Source: Emmonsiellopsis sp. PD_33
Taxonomy: Eukaryota; Ascomycota; Eurotiomycetes; Onygenales; Ajellomycetaceae
Direction: 5' to 3'
Assembly: GCA_032988165.1 (NCBI GenBank)
Contig: JANTQF010000011.1
Location: forward strand, 186,001-250,000
Length of the DNA: 64,000 bases
Shown: piece after piece, positions 35,762-45,471 of the stretch
Layout: each line of letters begins with the position of its first letter
Position numbering within the stretch: the stretch's first letter is position 1
Program-made: the position numbers and the translations under genes
The notes under the pieces: generated by a model
Databases searched by the model: none
The model's input: the letters and a program-made list of their open reading frames with translations, nothing else
Told to the model about the DNA's origin: nothing

Positions 35762-37386
35762 TCATTCTCGACCGACCGCAAACCGTTTTCGCAGTCGATC
35801 TTTATACTCAACCTCCTCAGCCAACTTTTTCTCGATCAAGCCCGCAGCCCCTATACACCAGTATGGACTGACCGTATGGTCGAACACGCGTTGTGTACAG
35901 TGGTCTTCGCAATAACGGCGTTGGATGTGCTCGATAAAAACCCGCAACATTCCTTTCGGGCTGTGCACGGCTTGGAAATACCAGAAGCTTCCCCGATCCC
36001 AGCATTTTCTCAGTATATTAGCTTGAAAAGAGGTCTTTGAGTGACTGATATTTGTTTCCTGCGCCTCGAAAGCGTCAATGAACTCGTTTATGACGTTTTC
36101 GAACGCCTGGAGGTGTTCTCCGTGTTCAATGTCGTCGATAGGTCGTCCAGTTAACCAGTATGGAGGAGTTTGCATTTCAATCGGGAAAGAGCATGCCCAT
36201 TCCAAGTCAATAAGAGAAGTAATGTTCCAGTTTTCATCAACGAATATATTGCTCGGGTGTAGGTCTGTCAGCGTGAGCACAAATGGGCCTCCACGATATT
36301 CTCTAGATACAAACTGAGGAAGGAGCCCGCGCATCATTGTTAACGCGGCCTGTTGCTGTTCCCCGTCGTTTGTGGTATGGATCGCATTTGGCTGGTAATG
36401 GATTCGGTTATCATGGCACTGTAAAATATCCAAAATGTACGGTTCGATAGACCTGTAAGTAGAATGCCTGGGGATAATGGGAACCCCTTCGTTCTCTAGG
36501 GTTTGAAGACGTAACGTTAGAGGGCGGTTTGTTGAATGAACAAAACCATGGTCATCCAGAATCAATGATCCAATACACGGCAGATGGATTCGATTGATGG
36601 AAATCATTATACGGGCAATATCATGGAAGAGAGTTTTCCTCCGCTCCTTATCGTCAAGATGCATTTGCCAGGTATCTGATAGCAGTCGACCGTTCCTGAT
36701 AAAGCTAGTAATCATGTAACCGGTAGTCATAGAGCTCAAGGACGGGAGGCGAATGTAAGGACAACTTCTGGGAAGCCCCAAGAAGGAGCGTATGGTTCGT
36801 GTTGTGTGCCAACGGATTCGGGAGAAAAAGGACGCGGAACTTGGTTCAACGAACTAAATTGCACACTTAATTAGGACCCAAAGTACGGAGAAACAGGATA
36901 CGTGGTAAATTGTAAAGGCTGGATAACATACGGTTTGTCCATTGGGAAAGGCAAAAGCATACAGAGAAGGAATGGGAACGGTAGGGCAGTGTTCGCGGAT
37001 CCAGATGTACGTCGCCACTTCGCAGCGAAGTTTCTCGTCGACGTTTCCAGGATTGTTCGCTTCGCCAATCTTGTAAGGCAGGGGGATCCGAACGAGGACT
37101 CGATCATCCAACGGTCTGTTGATGTATACAGGGATATACACACGTTGTAGCTGCCATGGAGCCACTGAGATTCGTCCGCAACTTGGCAATGTTTGGCACG
37201 GAGATGGAAGCGGACAATGGCCTCGATGTCGGACTTGCGCGAAACAAGATACGACCAAAACTCCTCCTGTTTCTTGGGATAGTCTAAACGATGAAGCACA
37301 TTGTCATCACCAATTAGAGCATCCTCCAGAGAGACACTGCCGCCTCTGAGAAGTGGCAGGGTGCTTGGCTGGGAATAAATAGACAT
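35762..37386 (-). pseudogene. Phosphotransferase (APH/kinase-fold) family gene with a frameshift
   Basis: Member of the large fungal phosphotransferase-enzyme family. Minus strand, exon 1 37386-36932 from ATG, intron 36931-36854 (78 nt), exon 2 36853-35762. The N-lobe reads in one frame to DESQWLHGSYNVC, then must shift to continue with RIPLPYKIGEAN and NVDEKLRCEVATYIW. The shift is explained by an extra AT in ATATA at about 37134-37138, and exon 1 is 455 nt, two more than a multiple of three. Exon 2 carries the catalytic-loop signature LTDLHPSNIFVDE and the metal-binding Asp segment LIDLEWACS, so the C-lobe is intact. Without the extra AT the protein would be about 514 aa, usual for the family. 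Biological substrate of such proteins is generally unknown. Either a recent pseudogene or a sequence error. Confidence 0.8.
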
Positions 37387-37773
37387 TCCCGGCCAGTTTG
37401 TCGAACGAAGCTGGCTTTTGAGCTTCAGTTCTACTCCCTTGTAAAAGTGAGGAGCTTCTATTCCCGCGAAGTAGAACTGGAATCAGGGGAACCCCCTGGC
37501 CGAACCATGGGTTGAAGTCGTCCAAAATTCTATATAAATGCCAAGGCTGGCTAGTGCAGTCATGTGATCCGGACTCGGAGGTCGGATAAATTTTGTTGCG
37601 TGAAGCCCAGCTGCTTCCCCTGAAGAATTGAGGATGAGGCCTCATCTTTCCCCTAACGTCAACCCATCCGATCTCTGTCTCGGCAACTGGGGATGGGGTT
37701 TGAGAGAAGGTTTGACAGAACAGTTTATTTCTTGTCCCACAATCATCACCGTGGTCCCGGCAGAAAAGTTCCT
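37387..37773. other. Intergenic region upstream of the phosphotransferase-like gene
   Basis: Promoter side of the minus-strand gene. No further coding sequence is supported. Confidence 0.45.
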
Positions 37774-38184
37774 TCAGTCATCCATGCCTAATAAATACTG
37801 GCTAGTACTACTACTAGTATTCAACACAATCTCCATTCCATTTCCACACACAACAGCTTGATCCAGCCTCATAGCCCTATGGAAACTACCAGCTCCTGTT
37901 CCCCATAGTGGAACAGAGTGTGATAGTGCACAATTAGGGACTGATGGTTTTCTTGAAGAAGTTATTACTATTGAATGGGCCTGCTTTGGCATGCACAAAT
38001 TCTGAGCTGCAATGAGAAATGGAATGGATCGACGCTGAACTGCAACCGCCAATACCTCTCCTAATTCAGTGATTGGAAACGGCCTGACACTACCAGCATC
38101 CAGCAGAGAGTGCGCGAGGTGAAATGGATTTGCACTTTCCATACTCAGTTGTGTAATTATCCATTCCCCTCCACACTGAGCCAT
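37774..38184 (-). pseudogene. Possible NLR winged-helix relic
   Basis: A minus-strand frame from an ATG at 38184 contains SLLDAGSVRPFPITELGEVL followed by AVAVQRRSIP. This resembles the post-NACHT segment WMLVATRPFTIDQLGEALAV of the NLR-like gene at 39936-42863 (shared pattern RPFxIxxLGExLAV). The rest of the frame has no recognisable domain, so I read it as a detached fragment on the opposite strand. Similarity is short and could mislead. Confidence 0.4.
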
Positions 38185-38595
38185 GCAGATTGATCAATTC
38201 TAAATTTTCTTGTGACTCTAGCATATTAAGGCTTTTATTGTGATTTTGAGCCCTCAATTACTAGCTATAAAATGTCTCTAGTGGACATCTTACACGTTGA
38301 AGAGGTTGTGGAGTTACGGCAGGTTAATTCGAGGACTTTGGGTGGCCAATTTTGAGACTGCTGGGTGCGTTTGGGATAGTTGGGTAGCAAAAGACTGATT
38401 GAAGGATGGGCCAGTGCGACCAGGACAAGTCTCGAGGTCGGATTTCTGGCGTATTGGTTGACGAATCAGGGTGACAGACAGTCGCGGGGTCGTAACCAAG
38501 GCTGGCATCACGTCTCAACGCTCCCGTTAAGGAACAAAATTCTGATTCACACGATCGATCACCACAACGGCGACCTGTGTTACAAATACTATATC
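38185..38595. other. Intergenic, promoter region of the patatin gene
   Basis: AT-rich first half, then mixed sequence leading to the patatin ATG. An open frame runs into the patatin frame from 38380 without an ATG before 38596. Confidence 0.45.
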
Positions 38596-39717
38596 ATGGC
38601 CAACAGAGAGCTCAATCTTCTCAGCCTTGATGGAGGTGGTATTCGTGGGCTTTCGTCCCTGTATATCCTCGAGAGATTGATGGAACTGGTTGATCGGAAC
38701 AACCCACCACGACCATGCGACTATTTCGACATGATAGGAGGCACAAGCACAGGCGGGTAACAGCACCTTTACAGATCCCTTCGCATAGCTAGTTGGCTAA
38801 TCGATCTTTTCCGAAGCCTGATTGCTATTCTGCTCGGCCGCCTGAAACTGGATGTTCGGCAATGCATTGACGTATACCGCAGTCTTTCCAGTCGCGCCTT
38901 CAAGCGAAAGAGGCGTCTAGCGATTGGGACTGGACTCAAGATTCGCGAGAGGTTTGACAGTAAGGAACTCGAGATGGCTGTGAAGACCGTTATCGCCGAA
39001 CATTGCGATAGCGAGGATGAGCTACTGAGTGACCTGGATACTTCTTGTAGGGTGTAGGTCATCATTCCATTAGCAAAATTATATGCCACTACATAACCTA
39101 ACAGTGCTATTACCCCTAGGTTTGTCTGTACCACGAGTGGGGGTACAAGTGCGATAGTACCGCTAAGGAGTTATCCAAGTGATCGTGGTTCTTCTGAGCT
39201 TTACAGATGCACCAAGATTTGGGAAGCTGCTCGCGCAACCTCGGCCGCCTCTTCTTTCTTCGACCCGATCACAATTGGCCCGAATAGCCAATGTTTTGTC
39301 GATGGCGCTACGGGAGCAAACAATCCGGTCCGACAGTTATGGCGAGAAGCCAACGATGTGTGGTCAACAGGGTCCCTTGAGGATAAAATTGGGTGCATTG
39401 TATCCATTGGAACCGGGGTACCTTCTATAAAGAAGTTTGGAAAAGACGGCCTCGATATTTTCCACACGTTGAAACGTCTAGCCACCGAAACCGAGGCTAC
39501 AGCAAGGGACTTCCTCCAAGAACATAGCGAGCTCGACGACTCTAATCGTTACTTTCGGTTTAATGTCCCTGATGGTCTCTCTGAAATTGGGCTGGAGGAA
39601 ATAGCGGAGAGCACTGCGATTGTCGAAGCTACACACTATTACCTTGCAAATGAAACTATTCAGAAACAAATAAAGGCATGTGCCAGGGTGCTAGGGCAAA
39701 AAGAATGTCTGTTTTGA
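38596..39717 (+). CDS. Patatin-like phospholipase domain protein, or N-terminal module of the adjoining NLR
   Basis: Predicted lipid acyl hydrolase. Exons 38596-38756, 38817-39053 and 39120-39717 (introns of 60 and 66 nt) give 331 aa. The catalytic dyad is present: oxyanion-hole LSLDGGGIRGLSS at the N-terminus, nucleophile Ser in GGTSTGG at the first splice junction, and the Asp in VDGATGANNP near 39300. The first intron uses an AAG acceptor. The frame ends at TGA 39715-39717 after QIKACARVLGQKECLF. In fungi this domain commonly precedes NACHT, and the NACHT part starts about 220 bases on in the same orientation, so the two may be one gene with an intron I cannot place, one gene broken by this stop, or two genes. 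I keep them apart because no splice site that removes the TGA is convincing. Confidence 0.8.
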
Positions 39718-39935
39718 ATTTGTAATATTTGGATTGCTTTCATTTGCTAAGAGGACGTTACCCCTAAAATCACAAATAATTAACGTATTATCTATAGGTA
39801 TAACCGCTTCCAACACCCTTACATCTGATGACCCTTTATGTTTCCTCGCTCTTTCCGAGAGGCCGGAATGGAAATTAACTCTGAAGGGTTCGTTTGCTTC
39901 GGTTCTGCTGTCCAAGCGGTTATTTCTAATACTAG

Positions 39936-42863
39936 GCAGGAGATTCCTCTTATTATAATATCTTCGACTCCCTTTCTATTTACGAACCGGAGCAGGCTAT
40001 TCAAGAATACCTGTTGAAAAAGTGTCCAGCAACAACAGAGTGGATCCTACAAAGCCGGAACTTCAAGCAGTGGGTGGATATGAAGAGCCATCCATGCCTA
40101 TGGCTCTCTGGTAGAAGTATGTGACCTTAAATTGCCACTCATTGCTCTTCGACTGATATACTCATTGATGTTCCATAGTTGGTTCTGGAAAGTCTTTTAC
40201 TGCGTATGTCGCAAGTCCGTATTCTACATTTGGTGAGATATTGTACTAATAAACCGTAGGAGCACGGTGGTCGAGCATATGAGAACACCAACCCGGCAAA
40301 ACCCTAGTTTTGTGGCCCATTTTTTCTACAGGCACTCAAACAGCTCCCAACCGAAGGCGGATGATTTGGTTCGAAGCTATATCAAACAGATCATTGGTTA
40401 TCTCGGGAATGGGTGCCCGGAAGAGATACGAAATCATGTCAAGCGGTTTTATGGCCCCAAACATTATCGTCCCAATTTCGAAGAGATTACTTCTAAGATC
40501 TTCATCCCGCTGACCAAGCGGCTGCCCGACATCACATATGCTGTGGACGGGCTTGACGAGTGCGAACCTATGGAAGTACAAAAAGTACTTAAAACATTTC
40601 GGCAAGTGATTGCTCTGAAAGGACCAAGAGTCTTTATTTCGGGACGTGACTGCCTTGACGTGGAACATTCGATACCAGGCTCTATTCGCATTCGCATTGC
40701 AGATGGGGATAATAGCGAGGACATTAACAACTTCATCAATTGGAAAATAGAGGAGAAGATGTTGGAAAGGCAGCTTACAGAGGATGAAAGTGTCCTTCAG
40801 GAGATTAAAAACGAACTTAATAAAAGGGCCGACCGCATGTTAGTTCAAGATTCATCTTCTCATGTATCCACATACCTTACTAACACTCGAGTAGGATTTT
40901 ATGGGCTAACCTGCAACTTGAAGTTTTGTGGGAAGAATGCTTGACAGTTGATGACATTCGGGGTGCTCTGAGAAATCTGCCTAATGACCTAGATGAGACG
41001 TACGTACGTTGCTTAAAGCGGATAGGCAAGGCACAAATCCGGTTCGCCCCGCGCATTCTACGCTGGATGTTGGTAGCTACCAGGCCGTTTACAATCGATC
41101 AACTAGGGGAGGCACTGGCGGTTGACCCTACGACTGGACATCTTGATCGAGATAAGATACCGTCGCCGCAAAACGTCTTAAAATGCTGCGCTAATCTCAT
41201 AACCCGAAACACCAAGGATCAAGTGTTGTTTATACACCACTCCGTGCGTCAGTTTTTAATTGAACGACGACCCAATTGTTTGATTTTGCCTGATGAACTC
41301 GGTCCAAACGCGGCGGAGCTTGATCTTGGAGAGATTTGTGTTGCACATCTCACATCCTCTGACTACAGTCTCGCTTTGCAGGCGTCCAACAAAGTTCAAG
41401 GAGCGACCTTGAATTTGAACGCGACAGTTATGACGCCGCTGGCCGAAACCATCCCATTCTTTGTGCGGCATTTCTTGCCCAATCCCAAACAAGTTCGAGT
41501 CACATTACCCCATACCGCAAAACCCCGCAATATTACACAATTTCCTGCTTTCTTTACCTTTGCAAGGGAACAATGGGCGCCCCTTACGCATAGCATTCCA
41601 ATGGACTGCAGGTACTGGAAGAAATTCCGAATGCTGGCGCTTGAACCGAGCTCGTCATATCGGTTTCATCCATGGCAACCTGGAGGGCCGTCGCTTGATT
41701 CCCACTACTTTGGTTTGCTTGGATGGTCTGTAGCGAACACTCATCTTCCATTGCTCCGTCTTTTATTCGACTCGGATATCCAAACACCTCGATCAGATAT
41801 TTTTAATCTCCCACTTCATGAGTATGGCAATCTGCCGGTATTGCATTTGGCATCGAGAAATGGAAACACTGAGGTGGTCCGTCGATTGCTTCAAAAGTGC
41901 AATGTCGCCAAGAGAGATGACAATTACCGGACTGCTCTACACCATGCAGCTGAGGCCGGATTTCCGGAGGTTGCTGCGGTGTTGGTCGATTCGGGAGCAA
42001 CCGTGTTTATTAACGATAGCAATGGAGAGTCACCTCTAGATATGGCAATGCGGCACAGGCATGAGACAACGGTAGTAACATTAACGAAGCTGGCAAGGGT
42101 CGAGTTTACTGCGAAGGTCGTGGAGGAATGGAGGGGTGTGATCAAGATCTATGGGGAATTGTTGCTCTTTGGCAGCCATGATGTTATCACATGCACGGTG
42201 GAGAGGGAGGCCCATGTAAGGTCCCGGCGCAATAAAAAAAATAGCAGGACTTGAGCTTCGGATAATACTGACATCTGAATAATAGATCCAAATATATCTC
42301 TTTGAATCTGTTGTTCTTTTCTGCAAGGAACTGCCAGCGACCAGGAAAGACAACGCAAAATTGCGCCCGGCAGTTATCATAGCTGTGAAAAATATATTTG
42401 GAGTGATACCTCGTCAAAAGTCAGGGCAATACATGTGTGTCGTCTGCTGGAAAGATCGAGGGATAACTGAGAACCTCACTATATGTTTCTCAAGCAGGGA
42501 ACAGATGTGTGAGTGGGTCAAAGCCATCCCCCGGCGCCGCAAAGTCGCCCATCTCCGCCGTCCTTCAAGTCAAGGGTCCGCTATCCGTCCACGGGGATTA
42601 TCACACACTTTACAGTGAGTGCAGACATCAGCTACCAGTCACTGAGGGACCAGATTGACGCCAACCTCCAATGCTCTTCCAATACCTCAGTCGATACCAG
42701 CCAAGCAATCCTGAAGCGCCTACTCGAGGACACTTATCTCGTTATTCTATGTGATGAAGATGTTAAAATGGCCTTTAGGGTGTGGAACGAACAGCATCAA
42801 CAAAACTCATCACTGAGCAGCGGCGGGCAACCTAAGACAATGGACCTTTACTATGTGAACTAG
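39936..42863 (+). CDS. NACHT-ankyrin NLR-like protein with C-terminal Cdc24-type PH and PB1 domains
   Basis: Signal-transduction NTPase of the fungal NLR type. Exons as read: about 39936-40116, 40179-40203 (25 nt), 40260-40838, 40895-42215, then 42286 onward. The P-loop GRIGSGKS is assembled across three exons, the middle one carrying GSGK; Walker B is AVDGLDECEP at about 40540; the winged-helix-like part (RPFTIDQLGEALAV) is near 41090; 3-4 ankyrin repeats lie at 41690-42100. In the same exon the frame passes into KVVEEWRG..GELLLFG and, after a 70-nt intron, IYLFESVVLFCKE, the signature of the Cdc24/Scd1 PH domain with the last helix of its DH domain. The PB1 domain (ITHFTVSADISYQSLRDQI, LVILCDEDVKMAF) lies one frame over, ending at a TAG at 42861-42863, where Cdc24 itself would end. 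The PH-to-PB1 frame change near 42520-42545 fits one lost C in a C5 run. The start is not resolved. Confidence 0.82.
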
Positions 42864-44451
42864 GTATGGCATAACTCTCACATTTTGGTCCCCCTAGCAG
42901 ATGTCCTTTGGTATTCCAGCCTTATTACCCCTAATCAATCATTTCTCCCTTCTGACTTGATGACAACTGAGAGATAACCCTCAGCTCCAGTGATGCCATA
43001 CCAATGCCTTACTACGCCGATTTCACCGCTGCGGCCAGGTGCTCTAGTGAGGAATCAGGTGCTGTCCTCGATCGCCTAGTGGAATCCAAGACAACGGTAC
43101 TGCAGCAAGTTGAACGGGGAGAGGCCTCTTGTCAACGTAAATTTGAGCGCCCTACCCTCCCATCCCCTTTATTCCATACCCCATTTCAGTCGCCAGTCAA
43201 CGTGAGGCAGACCCTGAAATCTCACCATGGCAATGAAGCCCCTGTCCCCAGCCGGCCCCGCTACATGACTTGAATTTGACCTAGATGGGGGCCACGTCGT
43301 ATGAGGTGCGAAGGGCCTATCTCTTACCTGTGATACAATATGGGAAGACCATGTGGGCGAATACGTTGTCTGTGATGAAAGGTGGCAGTGGGGGAGGTGC
43401 CTGAGCGATTAATAGGTTTGATTCAAGGGCTTGATTGCTTTCCTTTCTTTCTGCAGCCGGTAGGTTAGTGCATATATGTGTGCATGTATGTACGGTGGGG
43501 TAGAGTATGAAGAGGTTGGATTTATATATGACTAGATTGTAGATATTGGATTGGATTGAAGAGACGGGAAATCCCTTACATACATACGTACTTAGATACA
43601 TGAACAAGGTCAGCGAGAAATAAGGAGGTAGGTACCCCAGCAGCCCATAAACATACTTGCTACACTGCACTGCACCAACAGCAAGTACATGTAGTTGTCC
43701 AATGTACCGTCCAGCCCTTTAGTGAGACACATGGGTAGATATAGCATGCCTATTCACATGCCTATAGCCATGCTCTATTTTATGCATGGCACGGTTACCT
43801 GGACATGCATTATACATATGTGTTACATGTCGGAATTTCAGCTATGTATTTATGTTGTTTTCCCATCAACCCGCAAAAGGCGGAATGAAGACATACACCG
43901 CAGGCAACAAGGCCTGGCTCATGGAGCGGACTACGATCAGTCGAGTCACTCGCTTGGAACTTGAATTGAAAAGAGTAGGTATTCCAGCAGTCTTGGGAAT
44001 TGTGGTGTGTAGGGACAACAGATATTCTGGGGAAGAAAAGTGGTTTTCGGGATGTTTTTGCCTGTAGGCAGGCAGGCAGGCAGGTAGGGAGCTAAGCGGC
44101 GGTGTGAGGAGAGGCGAGGTTCCCCTGCTTTGAAGTAGATATTCTTCAGATGTAGGCGGGTCCCTGCGTGTACATGTCACAAGTATGTACAGTACATATA
44201 CAAACGGGGGACCTTTCCGCATGGAATAGAATGGGAATCCCGGTAGGAGAAGGTAGTTCAGAAATTGTAGGGTGAATATTGTTTGCGTCATTTTTTTTTG
44301 TATTCCTTAGATTTTATTGCATCGTGAGAAACATAAGAAAATGGGGTTGTTTCGTTTTTTAATAAAAAAAAAATACACAAGCAATGACTCAAAAAAAAAT
44401 GATTTCAACATCTTCCCATTAAACTAAAAAAGAACAACAACCTCAACAAAT
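42864..44451. other. Intergenic region
   Basis: An ATG frame at 43004-43273 has no domain and is not called. A GGCA/GGCAG repeat (about 44068-44090) and A/T homopolymers near 44290-44400 are present. It should contain the 3' UTR of RPL10 at the right end. Confidence 0.5.
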
Positions 44452-45471
44452 CTATGCCTGCGACAAGTTCTCAAAGGCCTCTGGGAAACGCTTAATGTTT
44501 TGCTCAATAGGGCCCTTATTCCGGAGGAACTGGACGTAGGCACCATCGATCTTAACGCGGCCCTCCTGTCTGAGGCGGACGTACTCCTCGCGTCTGAGAG
44601 GGGTGAAGCCCCAGTTCTTGGAGACAATGATCTTTTGGCGACCGGGGAACTTGTACATGGAGCGGCGCAGGGCCTCGACGGCGGTGGCGCGGTTGGCGTC
44701 ACGGGTGCGCACGCTGAGGAGAATCTGGCCAATGTTGACACGGGCAACGCTGCCGTTGGGCTTTCCGAAGGCACCACGCATACCGGTTTGGAGACGATCG
44801 GCTCCGGCACACGACAACATCTTGTTGATACGGACGACGTGGAAGGGGTGGGCGCGGACGCGCATGTGGAAACCTTCCTTACCGGCGATCTTGACGAGGT
44901 ACCTGTTGGTTCAATGCGTCAGTTACATGGGATTCATTCATTTATTAATCCGTTCATCCATTCCAGAGGAGGGGATCAGATATATTGCCGCTTTGGGACA
45001 GGTGGGCCGGGAAATCATACTTGTTGGCGCAGATACGGGCAGCTTCGAGAGCTTCGGAGCTCAGCTGTTCGTACTCGTTGGAGACCATGTGCACGCAGAG
45101 AGGGAAGTCATCGACATTGGCCTTCTTGCGACCAAGATCGAAGATACGGATCTTAGGATCGGGCACACCACGGTTGAAGCGGGACTTGGGGTACGGCTAG
45201 ATATAGGGCTCAGTATTAGTATCTCATGTCATGCCATCAATTTTTCTCCATCACCAAATCCCCAACAGATCCAATCCGCGCATCCCAGCACACTCGTCAG
45301 GCCGTCTTCGTACTGCTCGATCGGGGAGATTTGACAGCAGCAGGTTGACGTTTCGGCTGGCAGGGCAAAGTGGTCCCCACAACGATGGCTCGTCGAAAAT
45401 CAAAAGGGAAAACGGGAACAACGGACCTTGTTCTTGCAGTAGCGGTAACATCTCGCTGGACGACGGGCCAT
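44452..45471 (-). CDS. RPL10: 60S ribosomal protein L10 (uL16)
   Basis: Large-subunit ribosomal protein at the peptidyl-transferase region, loaded late in 60S maturation. Minus strand, exons 45471-45427, 45196-45021 and 44902-44452, total 223 aa, the expected size. Recognisable segments: [20 protein letters not shown] at the N-terminus, VPDPKIRIFDLG, ICANKYLVKIAGKEGFHMR across the second junction, GADRLQTGMRGAFGKP (the P-site loop region), and KIIVSKNWGFT. The first intron is long for this genome (230 nt) and follows only 15 codons, a usual arrangement in ribosomal protein genes. The upstream region holds a GTC-rich repeat (about 45550-45577). Among the safest calls in the window. Confidence 0.97.

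Noticed and set aside
43004..43273. 89-codon ATG frame downstream of the NLR-like gene
   Set aside because: No recognisable motif or family; composition like surrounding non-coding DNA.
45197..45426. Possible intronic snoRNA in the RPL10 first intron
   Set aside because: No box C and box D pair on the transcribed strand; length alone is not evidence.
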